This document shows positions 47,430 to 60,030 of a stretch of DNA of 64,000 bases, piece by piece. Both the position numbers and the translations under genes were made by a program. Where the stretch lies: positions 108,201,849 through 108,265,848 of the forward strand of contig NC_050104.1 of NCBI RefSeq assembly GCF_902167145.1, given 5' to 3'. The DNA comes from Zea mays. Its lineage: Eukaryota > Streptophyta > Magnoliopsida > Poales > Poaceae. The notes beneath the pieces were generated by a model. The model was not told where the DNA came from. It saw nothing but the letters and a program-made list of their open reading frames with translations, and searched no databases. How positions within the stretch are numbered: position 1 is the first letter of the stretch; each line of letters begins with the position of its first letter.

Positions 47430-47994
47430 CCCCCAACCACCCACCATTCATTGCATCCAAGTTTTCACACTTCCAACCACTTACAAGAGCTAGGCATTCA
47501 ATTCTAGACACACTCAAGAGATCAAATCCTCTCCCAAATTCCACACAAAGCTTTAGTGACTAGTGAGAGAGATTTGCTTGTGTTCTTTCGAGCTCTTGCG
47601 CTTTGATTGCTTTCTTCTTTCTTGATTCCTTATTGCGATTAAACTCACTTGTAATTGAGGCAAGAGACACCAATCTTGTGGTGGTCCTTGTAGGAACTTT
47701 GTGTTCCAAGTGATTGAGAAGAGAAAGCTCACTCGGTCCGTGGGACCGTTTGAGAGAGGGAAGGGTTGAAAGAGACCCGGCCTTTGTGGCCTCCTCAACG
47801 GGGAGTAGGTTTGGAAGAACCGAACCTCGGTAAAACAAATCTACGTGTCACACCTCTTATTTGCTTGCGATTTGTTTTGCACCCTCTCTCGCGGACTCGA
47901 TTATATTTCTAACGCTAACCCGGCTTGTAGTTGTGATTATTTTTGAGAATTTCAGTTTCGCCCTATTCACCTCCCCCTCTAGGCGACTATCAAT

Positions 47995-48006
47995 TGGTAT
48001 CAGAGC
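47995..48006 (+). other. Primer-binding site of Sirevirus
   Basis: TGGTATCAGAGC, two bases after the 5' LTR, matches the initiator-methionine tRNA. Confidence 0.92.
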
Positions 48007-48040
48007 CCGGTGCTTCATTAGAGCCTAACCGCTCGAAGCG

Positions 48041-50708
48041 ATGTCGGGAGAACTCGCCAAGAGGGAGATGGAGACCGGTGACAAGCCCGCTACAAGCCAC
48101 AGGTCGACTTCATCGGAAGAGTCCCGCAACAAGAGGAAGGAGAAGAAAAGCTCCTCCAATAAAGGGAAGGGGAAGGAGAAGAAATCCTCTTCCCACAAGT
48201 CGGATCGGAGAGGCGACAAACACAAGAGGATGAGGAAAGTGGTCTACTACGAGACCGACTCTTCATCACCATCGACCTCCGACTCCGATGCTCCGTCCGT
48301 TACTTCTAAGCGCCAAGAGCGCAAGAAGTATAGTAAGATTCCTCTACGCTATCCCCATGTTTCAAAACATACTCCTTTACTCTTCGTTCCATTAGGCAAA
48401 CCACCGGTTTTTGACGATGAAGATTATAATATGTGGAGTGACAAAATGAGGCATCATCTAACCTCACTCCACACTAGTATATGGAATGTTGTTGAGTTTT
48501 GTGTACAGGTACCATCCGTAGGAAATGAAGACTACGACTCGGACGAGGTGGCCCAAATTCACCACTTTAACTCCCAAGCCACTACTATACTCCTCGCCTC
48601 TCTAAGTCGAGAGGAGTATAATAAGGTGCAAGGGTTAAAAAGTGCGAAGGAAATTTGGGACGTACTCAAGACCGCGCACGAAGGAGACGAGGTGACAAAG
48701 ATCACCAAGCGGGAAACGATCGAGGGGGAGCTCGGTCGCTTCATGCTTCACCAAGGGGAGGATCCACAAGCTATGTACAACCGCTTGAAGACCTTGGTGA
48801 ACCAAGTGCGCAACCTCGGGAGCGAAAAAATGGGATGACCATGAGATGGTCAAGGTTATTCTTAGATCCCTCGTATTTCTTAACCCTACACAAGTTCAAT
48901 TAATTCGAGGTGATCCTAGATATAAGCTAATGTCTCCCGAGGAAGTTATAGGAAAATTTGTGAGCTTTGAGCTAATGATCAAAGGCTCAAAGAAAATCAT
49001 CGAGCAAGGCACCTCCTCCACACCCGAAGCACAACTGGTCGCATTCAAGGCGACAGAGGAAAAGAAGGAAGAGTCTACATCGAGTAGACAACCCATCGAC
49101 GCCTCCAAGCTCGACAACGAGGAGATGGCGCTCATCATCAAGAGCTTCCATCAAATCCTCAAACAAAGGAGGGGGAAGGACTACAAACCCCGCTCCAAGA
49201 AAGTGTGCTACAAATGTGGTAAGCCCGGTCATTTTATTGCAAAATGTCCAATATCTAGTGACAGTGACAGGGGCGATGACAAGAAGGGGAGAAGAAAGGA
49301 GAAGAAGAGATACTACAAGAAGAAGGGCGGCGATGCCCATATTTGTCGGGAGTGGGACTCCGACGAAAGCTCTAGCGACTCCTCCGACGACGAGGACGCC
49401 GCCAACATCGCCGTCACCAAAGGCCTTCTCTTCCCCAACGTCGGCCACAAGTGCCTCATGGCAAAGGACAGCAAAAAGAAGAAGGTTAAATCTAAATCCT
49501 CCACTAGATATGAGTCTTCTAGTGATGAAAATGCTAGTGATGAGGAAGATAACTTACGCACTCTTTTTGCCAACCTCAACATGCAACAAAAAGAGAAACT
49601 TAATGAATTGGTTAGTGCTATTCATGAGAAGGATGATCTCTTGGACACCCAAGAGGACTTCCTTATTAAAGAAAATAAGAAGCATGTTAAAGTCAAAAAT
49701 GCTTACGCTCTAGAAGTAGAAAAATGTGAAAAACTTTCTAGTGAGCTAAGCTCTTGCCATGAAACTATTGACAACCTTAGAAATGAAAATGCTAAATTGT
49801 TAGCTAAGATTGATTCTCATGTTTGTAATGGTTCAACTTCCAATCCTAGAGATGATAATGTTGATTTACTTGCTAGGATTGATGAGTTGAATGTTTCTAT
49901 TTCTAGCCTTAGGATTGAAAATGAGAAATTGCTTGCTAAGGATAAAGATTTTGATGTTTGCAATGTTACTATTTCTAACCTTAGAAGTGAAAATGACATA
50001 TTACATGCTAAGGTTATAGAATTAAAATCTTGCAAACCCTCTACATCTATCGTTGAGCATGTATCTATTTGTACTAGATGTAGAGATATTGATGTTAATG
50101 CTATTCATGATCACATGTCTTTAATTAAACAACAAAATGATCATATAGCAAAATTAGATGCTAAAATTGCTGAGCATAACTTAGAAAATGAAAAATTTAA
50201 ATTTGCTCGTAGTATGCTTTATAATGGGAGACGCCCTGGCATCAAGGATGGCATTGGCTTCCAAAGGGGAGACAATGTCAAACTTAATGCCCCTCCTAAA
50301 AGATTGTCTAATTTTGTTAAGGGCAAGGCTCCCACGCCTCAGGATAACGAGGGTTACATTTTGTACCCTGCCGGTTATCCCGAGAGCAAGATTAGGAGAA
50401 TTCACTCTAGGAAGTCTCACTCTGGCCCAAATCATGCTTTTATGTATAAGGGTGAGACATCTAGTTCTAGGCAACCAACCCGTGCTAAGTTGCCTAAGAA
50501 GAGAACTCCTAATGCATCAAATGATCATGACATTTCATTCAAAACTTTTGATGCATCATATGTTTTAACTAACAAATCCGGCAAGATAGTTGCCAAGTTT
50601 GTTGGGGGCAAACACAAGGGCTCCAAGACTTGTGTTTGGGTACCCAAAGTTCTTGTTTCTAATGCCAAAGGACCCAAAACCGTTTGGGTACCTAAAGTCA
50701 AGAACTAA
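48041..50708 (+). pseudogene. Sirevirus gag (one frameshift)
   Basis: The ATG at 48041 follows the primer site by 34 bases. The first frame (48041-48838) encodes a Lys/Ser-rich N-terminus and a gag core (MWSDKMRHHLTSLHTSIWNV, RETIEGELGRFMLHQGEDPQ). An extra A in the run at about 48825-48830 shifts the frame. The second frame (from about 48832 to TAA at 50706-50708) continues gag (PEEVIGKFVSFELM). It has a CX2CX4HX4C zinc knuckle (CYKCGKPGHFIAKC, about 49207-49248), an acidic Asp/Ser segment, a long coiled-coil-rich region with repeated LRNENAKLLAKIDS-type units (about 49580-50210), and a tail with repeated VWVPKV motifs. The long coiled-coil tail is typical of large Sirevirus gags. The product packages RNA; this copy lacks an unbroken gag frame. 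Confidence 0.9.
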
Positions 50709-50721
50709 ACTTGTTTTGTAG

Positions 50722-53700
50722 GTTTATGCATCCGGGGGCTCAAGTTGGATACTCGACAGCGGGTGCACAAACCACATGACAGGGGAGAAAAAGATGTTCT
50801 CCTCATATGAGAAAAACCAAGATCCCCAACGAGCGATCACATTCGGGGATGGAAACCAAGGTCTGGTCAAAGGATTGGGTAAAATTGCTATATCTCATTA
50901 CCATTCTATTTCCAATGTTTTTCTTGTAGATTCATTAGATTACAATTTGCTTTATGTATCTCAATTATGCAAAATGGGTTACAACTGTCTTTTCACTGAT
51001 GTAGGTGTCACTGTCTTTAGAAGAAGTGATGATTCAATAGCATTTAAGGGAGTGTTGGAGGGTCAGCTATACTTGGTAGATTTTGATAGAGCTGAACTCG
51101 ACACTTGCTTAATTGCTAAGACTAACATGGGTTGGCTCTGGCACCGCCGACTAGCCCATGTTGGGATGAAGAATCTTCATAGGCTTCTAAAGGGAGAACA
51201 CATTTTAGGACTAACCAATGTTCATTTTGAGAAAGACAGGGTTTGTAGCGCATGTCAAGCAGGAAAGCAAGTTGGTGCCCATCATCCACACAAGAACATC
51301 ATGACGACCGACAGGCCGCTTGAGCTACTCCACATGGATCTATTCGACCCAATTGCTTACATAAGCATTGGCGGGAGTAAGTATTGTCTTGTAATAGTGG
51401 ATGATTATTCTCGCTTCACTTGGGTATTCTTTTTACAGGAAAAATCTCAAACCCAAGAGACCTTAAAGGGATTCTTGAGAAGGGCTCAAAATGAGTTCGG
51501 CTTAAGGATCAAGAAAATTAGAAGCGACAATGGGACGGAGTTCAAGAACTCTCAAATTGAAGGCTTCCTTGAGGAGGAGGGCATCAAGCATGAGTTCTCC
51601 TCTCCCTACACGCCACAACAAAATGGTGTAGTGGAAAGGAAGAATAGAACTCTATTGGACATGGCAAGAACCATGCTTGATGAATACAAGACTTCGGATC
51701 GGTTTTGGGCCGAGGCGGTCAACACCGCTTGCTATGCCATCAACCGGTTATATCTTCACCGAATCCTCAAGAAGACATCATATGAACTCCTAACCGGTAA
51801 AAAGCCCAATATTTCATATTTTAGAGTCTTTGGTAGCAAAAGCTTTATTCTTGTTAAAAGAGGTAGAAAATCTAAATTTGCTCCTAAGACTGTAGAAGGC
51901 TTTTTACTAGGATATGATTCAAACACAAGGGCATATAGAGTCTTTAACAAGTCCTCCGGACAAGTTGAAGTTTCTTGTGATGTTGTGTTTGATGAGACTA
52001 ACAGCTCTCAAGTAGAGCAAGTTGATCTTGATGAGACAGGTATTGAAGAGGCTCCGTGCATCGCACTAAGGAACATGTCCATTGGGGATGTGTGTCCTAA
52101 GGAATCCGAAGAGCCTCCAAATGCACAAGATCAACCATCCTCCTCCACGCAAGCATCTCCACCAACTCAAAATGAGGATGAAGCTCAAGTTGATGAAGTA
52201 GAAGATCAAACAAATGAGCCACCTCAAGATGACGGCAATGATCAAGGGGGAGATGCAAACGATCGAGACAAGGAGGATGAAGAACCAAGGCCGCCACACC
52301 CAAGAGTCCACCAAGCAATCCAACGAGATCACCCCGTCGACACCATCCTAGGCGACATTCATAAGGGGGTAACCACTAGATCTCGTGTTGCACATTTTTG
52401 TGAGCATTACTCTTTTGTCTCCTCTATTGAGCCACACAGGGTAGAGGAAGAACTTCAAGATTCGGATTGGGTGGTGGCAGGGCAAGAGGAACTCAACAAC
52501 TTCACTAGGAATGAGGTATGGCATTTAGTTCCATGTCCTAATCAAAATGTTGTAGGAACCAAATGGGTCTTCCGCAACAAGCAAGATGAGCATGGTGTGG
52601 TGACAAGGAACAAAGCTCGACTTGTGGCCAAAGGATACTCCCAAGTCGAAGGTTTGGATTTCAGTGAAACCTATGCACCCATAGCTAGGCTTGAGTCAAT
52701 TCGTATACTATTGGCCTATGCTACTTACCATGGCTTTAAGCTTTACCAAATGGACGTGAAAAGCGCCTTCCTCAATGGACCAATCAAGGAAGAGGTCTAT
52801 GTTGAGCAACCTCCCGGCTTTGAAGATAGTGAGTACCCCAACCATGTGTATAAACTCTCTAAGGCGCTTTATGGGCTCAAGCAAGCCCCAAGAGCATGGT
52901 ATGAATGCCTTAGGGATTTCCTTATCACTAATGGCTTCAAAGTTGGAAAGGCCGATCCTACTTTATTCACTAAAACTCTTGAAAATGACTTGTTTATATG
53001 CCAAATTTATGTTGATGACATTATATTTGGATCTACTAACGAGTCTACGTGTGAAGAATTTAGTAGGATCATGACACAAAAGTTCGAGATGTCTATGATG
53101 GGGGAGTTGAAGTATTTCTTAGGATTTCAAGTGAAGCAACTCCAAGAGGGAACCTTCCTAAGCCAAACGAAGTATACTCAAGATATTCTAAGCAAGTTTG
53201 GAATGAAGGATGCCAAACCCATCAAGACACCCATGGGAACCAATGGGCATCTCGACCTCGACGAGGGAGGTAAATCCGTCGATCAAAAGGTATACCGGTC
53301 GATGATAGGTTCTTTGCTGTATTTATGTGCATCTCGACCGGATATTATGCTTTCCGTATGCATGTGTGCAAGATTCCAAGCCGACCCTAAGGAAGCTCAC
53401 CTTACGGCCGTAAAACGAATCTTGAGATATTTGGTTTATACTCCTAAGTTTGGGCTTTGGTATCCTAGGGGATCCACTTTTGATTTGATTGGTTATTCGG
53501 ATGCCGATTGGGCGGGGTGTAAAATCAATAGAAAGAGCACATCGGAGACTTGCCAGTTCTTGGGAAGATCCTTGGTGTCTTGGGCTTCAAAGAAGCAAAA
53601 TTCGGTAGCTCTTTCTACCACCGAAGATGAGTATATTGCCGCAGGCCATTGTTGCGCGCAATTACTTTGGATGAGGCAAACCCTGCGGGACTACGGTTAC

Positions 53701-53964
53701 AAATTAACCAAAGTTCCTTTGCTATGTGATAATGAGAGTGCAATCAAAATGGCGGATAATCCCGTCGAACATAGCCACACTAAACACATAGCCATTCGGT
53801 ATCACTTTTTAAGGGATCACCAACAAAAGGGAGATATCGAGATTTCTTACATTAATACTAAAGATCAATTAGCCGATATCTTTACCAAGCCACTTGATGA
53901 ACAAACTTTTAACAAACTTAGGCATGAGCTAAATATTCTTGATTCTAGGAACTTCTTTTGCTGA
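50722..53964 (+). CDS. Sirevirus pol: protease, integrase, RT, RNase H
   Basis: The frame opens after a TAG at 50719-50721, in a different frame from the end of gag, and runs to TGA at 53962-53964. The first in-frame ATG is 50776, but the protease active site ([11 protein letters not shown]) lies before it, so translation must arrive from gag or by another route. Counting from 50776: pre-integrase zinc region (about 120-170, [14 protein letters not shown] and CSACQAGKQ); integrase core with Asp in LLHMDLF, Asp in RSDNGTEF and Glu in [14 protein letters not shown] (about 590-830, [20 protein letters not shown], active site YVDDIIFGS); and RNase H (about 910-1040, [28 protein letters not shown]). 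All catalytic residues I can identify are present. Reverse transcription and integration take place in particles and nucleus. This is the best preserved pol in the window. Confidence 0.92.
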   Translation, partial: VYASGGSSWILDSGCTNHMTGEKKMFSSYEKNQDPQRAITFGDGNQGLVKGLGKIAISHYHSISNVFLVDSLDYNLLYVSQLCKMGYNCLFTDVGVTVFRRSDDSIAFKGVLEGQLYLVDFDRAELDTCLIAKTNMGWLWHRRLAHVGMKNLHRLLKGEHILGLTNVHFEKDRVCSACQAGKQVGAHHPHKNIMTTDRPLELLHMDLFDPIAYISIGGSKYCLVIVDDYSRFTWVFFLQEKSQTQETLKGFLRRAQNEFGLRIKKIRSDNGTEFKNSQIEGFLEEEGIKHEFSSPYTPQQNGVVERKNRTLLDMARTMLDEYKTSDRFWAEAVNTACYAINRLYLHRILKKTSYELLTGKKPNISYFRVFGSKSFILVKRGRKSKFAPKTVEGFLLGYDSNTRAYRVFNKSSGQVEVSCDVVFDETNSSQVEQVDLDETGIEEAPCIALRNMSIGDVCPKESEEPPNAQDQPSSSTQASPPTQNEDEAQVDEVEDQTNEPPQDDGNDQGGDANDRDKEDEEPRPPHPRVHQAIQRDHPVDTILGDIHKGVTTRSRVAHFCEHYSFVSSIEPHRVEEELQDSDWVVAGQEELNNFTRNEVWHLVPCPNQNVVGTKWVFRNKQDEHGVVTRNKARLVAKGYSQVEGLDFSETYAPIARLESIRILLAYATYHGFKLYQMDVKSAFLNGPIKEEVYVEQPPGFEDSEYPNHVYKLSKALYGLKQAPRAWYECLRDFLITNGFKVGKADPTLFTKTLENDLFICQIYVDDIIFGSTNESTCEEFSRIMTQKFEMSMMGELKYFLGFQVKQLQEGTFLSQTKYTQDILSKFGMKDAKPIKTPMGTNGHLDLDEGGKSVDQKVYRSMIGSLLYLCASRPDIMLSVCMCARFQADPKEAHLTAVKRILRYLVYTPKFGLWYPRGSTFDLIGYSDADWAGCKINRKSTSETCQFLGRSLVSWASKKQNSVALSTTEDEYIAAGHCCAQLLWMRQTLRDYGYKLTKVPLLCDNESAIKMADNPVEHSHTKHIAIRYHFLRDHQQKGDIEISYINTKDQLADIFTKPLDEQTFNKLRHELNILDSRNFFC

Positions 53965-54796
53965 TTTGCACACATAGCTCATTTATATACCTTTGATCAT
54001 GTCTCCTTTATATGCTATGACTAATATGTTTTCAAGTATAGTTCAAACCAAGTCATAGGTGTATTGAAAGGAAATTGGAGTCTTCGGTGAAGACAAAGGC
54101 TTCCACTCCGTAACTCACCCTTCGCCATCACACCGAGCAACTCTCCATCCTTGGGGGAGAGAGCAAAAGGACTTCGTCTTTTGTATAATCTTCACTTATT
54201 TATTTATGACCAAAGGGGGAGAAAGTAATTCTATAGGCCCTAATGATTCCGTTTTTGGCGATTCATGCCAAAGGGGGAGAGAGCATGAGCCCAAAGCAAA
54301 AGGACCGCACCACCACCTAATTTTAAAACTAAGGATTTTCAATTGGTAAATTTCAAATTGGTATCTCATCGTGTTCTCCAGGGAGAGAGAGTAATTTTTC
54401 AATTTTTCAAAATTGATATGACAAAACCCTCTTGAACACTAAGAGGAGAATTTCATTTAAGGGGAGTTTTGTTTAGTCAAAGGAAAAGTATTTGAAACAA
54501 GGGGAGAAAATTTCAAATCTTGAAAATGCTTCGCAAAATCTTATTCATTTACCTTTGACTATTTGCAAAAGAACTTTGAAAAGGATTTACAAAAGAATTT
54601 GCAAAAACAAAACATGTGGTGCAAGCGTGGTCCAAAATGTTAAAAACAAAGAAAAAATCCATTCATATCTTGTAAGTATTTATATTGGCTCAAATTCCAA
54701 GCAATCTTTGCACTTACATTATGCAAACTAGTTCAATTATGCATTTCTATACTTGCTTTGGTTTGTGTTGGCATCAATCACCAAAAAGGGGGAGAT
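53965..54796 (+). other. Sirevirus 3' untranslated region with multiple polypurine tracts
   Basis: No gene. It contains TTGGGGGAGAGAGC near 54152, AAAGGGGGAGAAAG near 54213, AAAGGGGGAGAGAG near 54271, AAGGGGAGAAAAT near 54499 and the functional tract AAAAAGGGGGAGAT just before the LTR (54783-54796). Repeated tracts before the 3' LTR are a known Sirevirus feature. Confidence 0.85.
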
Positions 54797-56132
54797 TGAA
54801 AGGGAATTAGGCTTACACCTATTTTTCTAATTAATTTTGGTGGTTGAATTGCCCAACACAAATAATTGGACTAACTAGTTTGCTCTAGTGTATAAGATTA
54901 TACAGGTGCCAAAGGTTCACACTTAGCCAATAAAAAGACCAAGTATTGGGTTCAACAAAAAAGCAAAGGGACAACCGAAGGCACCTCTGGTCTGGCGCAC
55001 CGGACTGTCCGGTGTGCCACCAGACAGTGTCCGGTGCACCACCGGACAGTGTCCGGTGCACCAGAGGACTCCAACTCGAACTCGTCACCTTCGGGAAAAT
55101 CTAGAGGCGCTCCGCTATAATTCATCGGACTGTCCGGTGTACACCGGACAGTGTCCGGTGCTCCAAGGAACGGCGCCTCAGGAACTCGCCAGCTTCGGGA
55201 ATTCCCAACGGCTAGTCCGCTATAATTCACCGGACATGTCCGGTGTACACCGGACTGTCCAGTGTGACAACGAAGCAACGGATACTTTGGCGCCAACGGC
55301 TACCTGCAGCGCATTGAATGCGCGCCAGCGCGCGCAGAAGTCAGGCACGCCCATTCTGGCGCACCGGACACTCTACAGTACATGTCCGGTGCGCCACCGG
55401 ACATCCAGGCGGGCCCAGAAGTCAGAGCTCCAACGGTCGGAACCCAACGGTTTTGGTGACGTGGCTGGCGCACCGGACATGTCCGGTGTGCACCGGACTG
55501 TCCGGTGCACCATACGACAGTCAGCCCTCAGCCCCACCAAACCGCTAGTTTGGTGGTTGGGGCTATAAATACCCCCAACCACCCACCATTCATTGCATCC
55601 AAGTTTTCACACTTCCAACCACTTACAAGAGCTAGGCATTCAATTCTAGACACACTCAAGAGATCAAATCCTCTCCCAAATTCCACACAAAGCTTTAGTG
55701 ACTAGTGAGAGAGATTTGCTTGTGTTCTTTCGAGCTCTTGCGCTTGGATTGCTTTCTTCTTTCTTGATTCCTTATTGCGATTAAACTCACTTGTAATTGA
55801 GGCAAGAGACACCAATCTTGTGGTGGTCCTTGTAGGAACTTTGTGTTCCAAGTGATTGAGAAGAGAAAGCTCACTTGGTCCGTGGGACCGTTTGAGAGAG
55901 GTAAGGGTTGAAAGAGACCCGGCCTTTGTGGCCTCCTCAACGGGGAGTAGGTTTGGAAGAACCGAACCTTGGTAAAACAAATCCGCGTGTCACACCTCTT
56001 ATTTGCTTGCGGTTTGTTTTGCACCCTCTCTCGCGGACTCGATTATATTTCTAACGCTAACCCGGCTTGTAGTTGTGATTATTTTTGAGAATTTCAGTTT
56101 CGCCCTATTCACCCCCCTCTAGGCGACTATCA
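54797..56132 (+). repeat. 3' LTR of Sirevirus
   Basis: 1336 bp with the same ends as the 5' LTR. It has one extra palindromic unit near 55020 and one fewer near 55130 compared with the 5' LTR. ATAAA follows. Confidence 0.94.
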
Positions 56133-56205
56133 ATAAAGTTTATCGTTTTTTTTCTTCATTAAGTTAAAACCTTATTCCTATCACCTTCAAGAACTACGTA
56201 ATGTG

Positions 56206-57374
56206 CTATCGTGCATCTCGCATATCAATGAAATAGGCAACTACGAAATGCCAAAGACCATAGTAACTCAACCTCAAAAGATTTAGCTGCCGGGTGACTA
56301 CTGGCAGAAAAAACACAGAACAAATCTTCAGCTGCACAATCTTTCCCGAAGTAAACTTCAGATCCATCGTGCCAGTGCCATGAACAGAAGCATGTGACCC
56401 ATTCCCCATTAGCACGAAAGAATCCCGGGCGCCCTGATAAGAAGAGAACAAGTTAATGTCAGAACACACATGAACATTAGCACCAGTATCAAGCCACCAG
56501 CTAGGTGATTGAAATACTGAGAAGATAAAAGGTAAATTACCATACCCTTTGTCTTCCTCATTGCTAGCGACCACTGTGTTGACATTGCCCTTTTTGCCAC
56601 GGCGATCCGCTCGATCAGGACAATCCTTGGCAAAATGACCCGCCTCGCCACATGCGAAACATGTCAATTCAGCCTTGTTCTTCTTCTTCTTGAAGTTGGT
56701 AGTTTTGTTGGGCTTGTTAGATTTTGGCTTTTTTTGCCCTTGTTGTGGTTCTTCTGAACCATGTTGGCGCTGGAGTGGCCCTCGCCTCCTTTAGATCCCG
56801 TGTCCTTAGCCCGAGCTTTCTCCTCAACATCTAGAGACGCTATCAGATTTTCAACTGATATATCCTGTCTCTTATGTTTCAGAGATGTGGCGAAGTTCCT
56901 CCATGTAGAAGGCAACTTTGCGATAATGCACCCAGCCACAAATCGGTCAGGAAGGACTATCTTAAGGTGGTCGAGCTCCTTGGCTATACACTGTATTTCA
57001 TGAGCTTGCTCTACAATAGAGCGATTATCAACCATCTTATAATCATGAAAGCTCTCCATGATATACAGGTCACTGCCAGCATCTGATGCACCATACTTAG
57101 TAGTAAGTGCATCCCACAACTCTTTCCCGTCTGTGTACTGCATATTCGCATCAACCAGACGGTCAACAAGGGCGCTAAGAACGGCTCCCATGAACATAGT
57201 ATTGGCATGGTCGTACTCTTTCTCCTGTTCAGGAGTCAGTGGACCCTCAGGTCTGCCTTTACTAACATGGAAGACATTCATAGCAGTAAGCCAGAGCGTG
57301 GCCTTGACTTGCCATCTCTTAAAGTGCATACCATTGAACTTTTCTGGCTTGAGCGCATCGGCAAAAGCAGCCAT
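56206..57374 (-). pseudogene. Ty1/copia gag and start of protease (broken)
   Basis: The ATG is at 57374 on the minus strand. Gag (UBN2-like, KPEKFNGMHFKRWQVKATLW, CIIAKLPSTWRNFATSLKHK, ISVENLIASLDVEEKARAKD) runs to about 56736. There the loss of one base in the T run at 56729-56735 (plus strand) shifts the frame. The second frame has the zinc knuckle CFACGEAGHFAKDC and the protease active site WWLDTGANVHVC. After KFTSGKIVQLK (about 56300) the sequence no longer resembles a copia protease, so the rest of pol is missing. Just upstream on the same strand is an LTR (57524-58275) that would be its 5' LTR. The lineage looks Tork/TAR-like, but this is uncertain. Confidence 0.8.
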
Positions 57375-57523
57375 AGAAAAACTAGGAAATTGTCTACAAT
57401 AAGGTTTTTGGATTGTTGAATAATTAGACAAATTCCAGTTTAAATTCCGAATATAAATCATGACCAAATCAGAAGAACTGAAATAACAAGTCAAATCAGA
57501 TGATGCGTACTGATTAGACTTAC

Positions 57524-58275
57524 TGATAGATGGCACGCGCCGGAATCAGCAGGGTCGACGATGTCGAAGTAGCGAAATCAGCAGGGTCGACGAGGTCAGC
57601 AGATCACGAGCAGTCGCGTGAAGACGCTTCCCAAAAACCTTATTCGCCCTCTCCCGGTGCAGGATCTAGAAGACGAAGGGTTCCGGAGACCTACTCTCCT
57701 GATCACAGATGCACCTCTACGGTCGGGACGAAGGGAACTAAAAAGCGGCTCAGCTATGAAGAGAGGTGAAAGCGAACTGGGATCTGGGATGATTTGGAGG
57801 CTGGCTACCGGGCTCCTTTTATAGGGCCGAGTCCGCGACCCCTGGTCTTATCCGCCCACGAAAATCTCGCAATCAGTTGAGATTTTATAGCGATCGGTTA
57901 GGATAGACGTAACAGCCAAGAAACCAAAAAATTGAACGGCAAAAGGTAGCCGCGCCCCCGCAAGGCGAGGGGCCGGATTTCGGCGGACCATTCACGTGCA
58001 TGTCGTGCGCCCACGCCCTTCGCCCCGCCCCGGCCAGGCCAGGCGAGGCGAGGCGAGCGAGCGCGCGCGCGTGTGGCTCTCCACACTCTCTCCTCTCATC
58101 CATGACTTGGTGAGTGAGTGTGGCTTCCATATTTAAGCTAGCTCTACTCCACTAGAGCTAGCAATATGGTGCTAATGGTTCCACCTATCCTCTAGCCATC
58201 CTCTTGTATGGGCTTTTGAGATTTTCTGGGATTTATTTGAATTTCTTAATTGGGCCAAGCCCATAAATCCTAACA
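57524..58275 (-). repeat. Copia LTR shared by two element fragments
   Basis: 752 bp, minus strand TGTTAGGATTTATGGG to CATCTATCA. A polypurine tract with RT/RNase H lies upstream of it and gag lies downstream, so it acts as a 3' LTR for one fragment and as a 5' LTR for the other. The TATA box (TATAAAAG) is at 57816-57823 on the minus strand. A 17-bp direct repeat (ATCAGCAGGGTCGACGA) occurs near 57545 and 57578. Confidence 0.82.
57816..57823 (-). promoter_or_regulatory. TATA box in copia LTR
   Basis: The minus strand reads GGCCCTATAAAAGGAGCC, a strong TATA context about 455 bp into the LTR and upstream of the gag fragment. Confidence 0.75.
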
Positions 58276-60030
58276 ATCCCCCACCAGATCTCAAATGCCC
58301 ATCTGCAGTTTTCGCCACTGTTCACTACTGTTTAATATACTAGTTTTTCAGCAGAGACTGTTAAGTTGAACTTCCGCCTAGAACTCCAAGCTACACCAAC
58401 CCACAACTTGGACAATGGACTATGCCTTGAATTGCAAGTTTTGCGTGAATGGGTTTCACTTGAAGTCATGACCGGTACTTGGCTACCAGTAGTCCCCTTC
58501 TCGGGTGGAGCATATACGTCGTACTCCAAGGTCTCTTCATGAGTTTACTAGAGATCACCCAGATCTCATAGACTGCGACATTAGACAGTCTAACTCATAT
58601 AGGTGTGTTCTTTCAAAGAATGTTCTGCAGGACAACATCTTCGCTAATACAAGCCAACAGAACACATTAAGGCACAAAGCCAACCTTCCTTACATCATTT
58701 GAGAGTATTGCATCTTTACTTAGAGAGGGTCAAAGGCTACTCTCCTCAGTTCACCAATGGCTTGTTCTTCCCAGGACCTAATTCACGGGATCTCCGATCA
58801 CATAGAATGGGTTTCCACCATGGCAACTTTATTCGGGTCTCATACCCATCTCTCTCGATGCGATTTCTATCACATTACGTGGTAGTCCCTTGGTAAAAGG
58901 ATCTGCCAGATTTTTATCTGTTGAAATATAAGTCACACTTATAACTCTGGAGTTTCTCAACTTTCTGACAGACTTCAATCGTCTTTTGACATGTCTTGAT
59001 GACTTTCCATTATCCTTAGAACTCGTCACTTTAGCAATCACTGTCTGATTGTCACAGTTCATAAGGATAGCTGGTATTGGTTTCTCAACCACTGGCAAGT
59101 CCATCAAGAGTTCACGCAACCATTCTGCCTCAACGGTTGCTGTGTCAAGTGCAGCTAGCTCGGCTTCTATGGTTGACCTCGTCAAAATGGTCTGCTTACA
59201 TGACCTCCATGATACCGCACCTCCACCAATAGTAAAGACATAACCACTGGTGGCATAAAGCTCGTTTGCATCAGATATCCAGTTCGAATCACTATATCCT
59301 TCAAGTACTGCATGCTGACCAGAATAGTGAATTCCATACCTCATTGTACCTTGCAGGTAGCGCATAACCCGCTCAAGTGCATGTCATGATCAGTCCCGGG
59401 GTTTGACATGAACCTGCTCAATTTGCTCACAGCAAACGAGATATCGGGCCTTGTTGCACCAGCAAGATACATGAGTGAACCGACAATCTGAGAGTATCTC
59501 AATTGGTCTAAACCAATTCTCTTGTTCTTTCGCAGTGTCACACTGGGATCATAAGGTGTTGGAGAAGGTTTGCACTCAGAGAAGCCAAATCGTTTCAAAA
59601 CCTTTTCAACATAGTGAGATTGCGAGAGAGTAATCCCACCATCTGCCTTAATCAGCTTGATGTTTAGAATCACATCAGCTTCTCCCAGATCTTTCATATC
59701 AAAACTCTTTGATAGAAAAGACTTGACTTCATTGATCACATCAATGTTTGTGCCAAATATCAATATATCATCAACATATAAGCACAATATAACTCCTTCG
59801 CCCCCACCACAGCGATAATATACACACCTGTCTGCCTCATTAATGGCAAAGCCTGCAGACGTTAGAGTCGTGTCAAACTTCTCATGCCACTGCTTTGGTG
59901 CTTGCTTCAGACCATATAGATTTCCTCGTCCAGCTCTCCATTAAGAAAAGCTGTCTTTACATCCATCTGATGAACAAGGAGACCATACGAGGCAGCCAAA
60001 GAAAGTAGTACTCGAATAGTGGTCATTCTA
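58276..60030 (-). pseudogene. Ty1/copia reverse transcriptase and RNase H fragment
   Basis: On the minus strand the fragment starts inside RT (LVHQMDVKTAFLNGELDEEI near 59950). A small deletion with frame change follows near 59915. It continues with the RT active site YVDDILIFG (about 59760-59785), ATRPDISFAVSKL, a frameshift near 59390, and RNase H (YSDSNWISD, STIEAELAALDTA, LADPFTKGLPR) ending near 58829. A polypurine tract, AGATCTGGTGGGGGAT (58276-58291), then precedes the LTR. About 540 bp between RNase H and the LTR is non-coding. Nothing before the VHQMDVKTAFLNG motif remains: at 60030/60031 the sequence jumps into an LTR fragment. Confidence 0.85.

Larger units (their letters stand above)
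46666..47992 (+). repeat. 5' LTR of Sirevirus
   Basis: 1327 bp, TGAAAGGGAATTAGG to GGCGACTATCA. The TATA box is at 47422-47429. The promoter-upstream part (46860-47385) is packed with short palindromes. Confidence 0.94.
46666..56132 (+). mobile_element. Opie-like Sirevirus (Ty1/copia), full length
   Basis: Two LTRs (46666-47992 and 54797-56132) and a perfect target duplication ATAAA (46661-46665, 56133-56137). It has an initiator-tRNA primer site, gag, a long pol in copia order (integrase before RT), and repeated polypurine tracts before the 3' LTR. LTRs rich in CACCGGAC/GTCCGGTG palindromes and several AGGGGGAGA tracts are hallmarks of Sireviruses; the pol sequence looks most like maize Opie. 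The LTRs differ by scattered substitutions and repeat-unit changes, so the insertion is fairly young. Gag has one frameshift; pol is open. Confidence 0.92.

Noticed and set aside
46882..47563. Frames of 126-138 codons in the Sirevirus LTR (again at 55014-55705)
   Set aside because: They are translations of the palindromic CACCGGAC repeats and differ between the two LTRs by frame.
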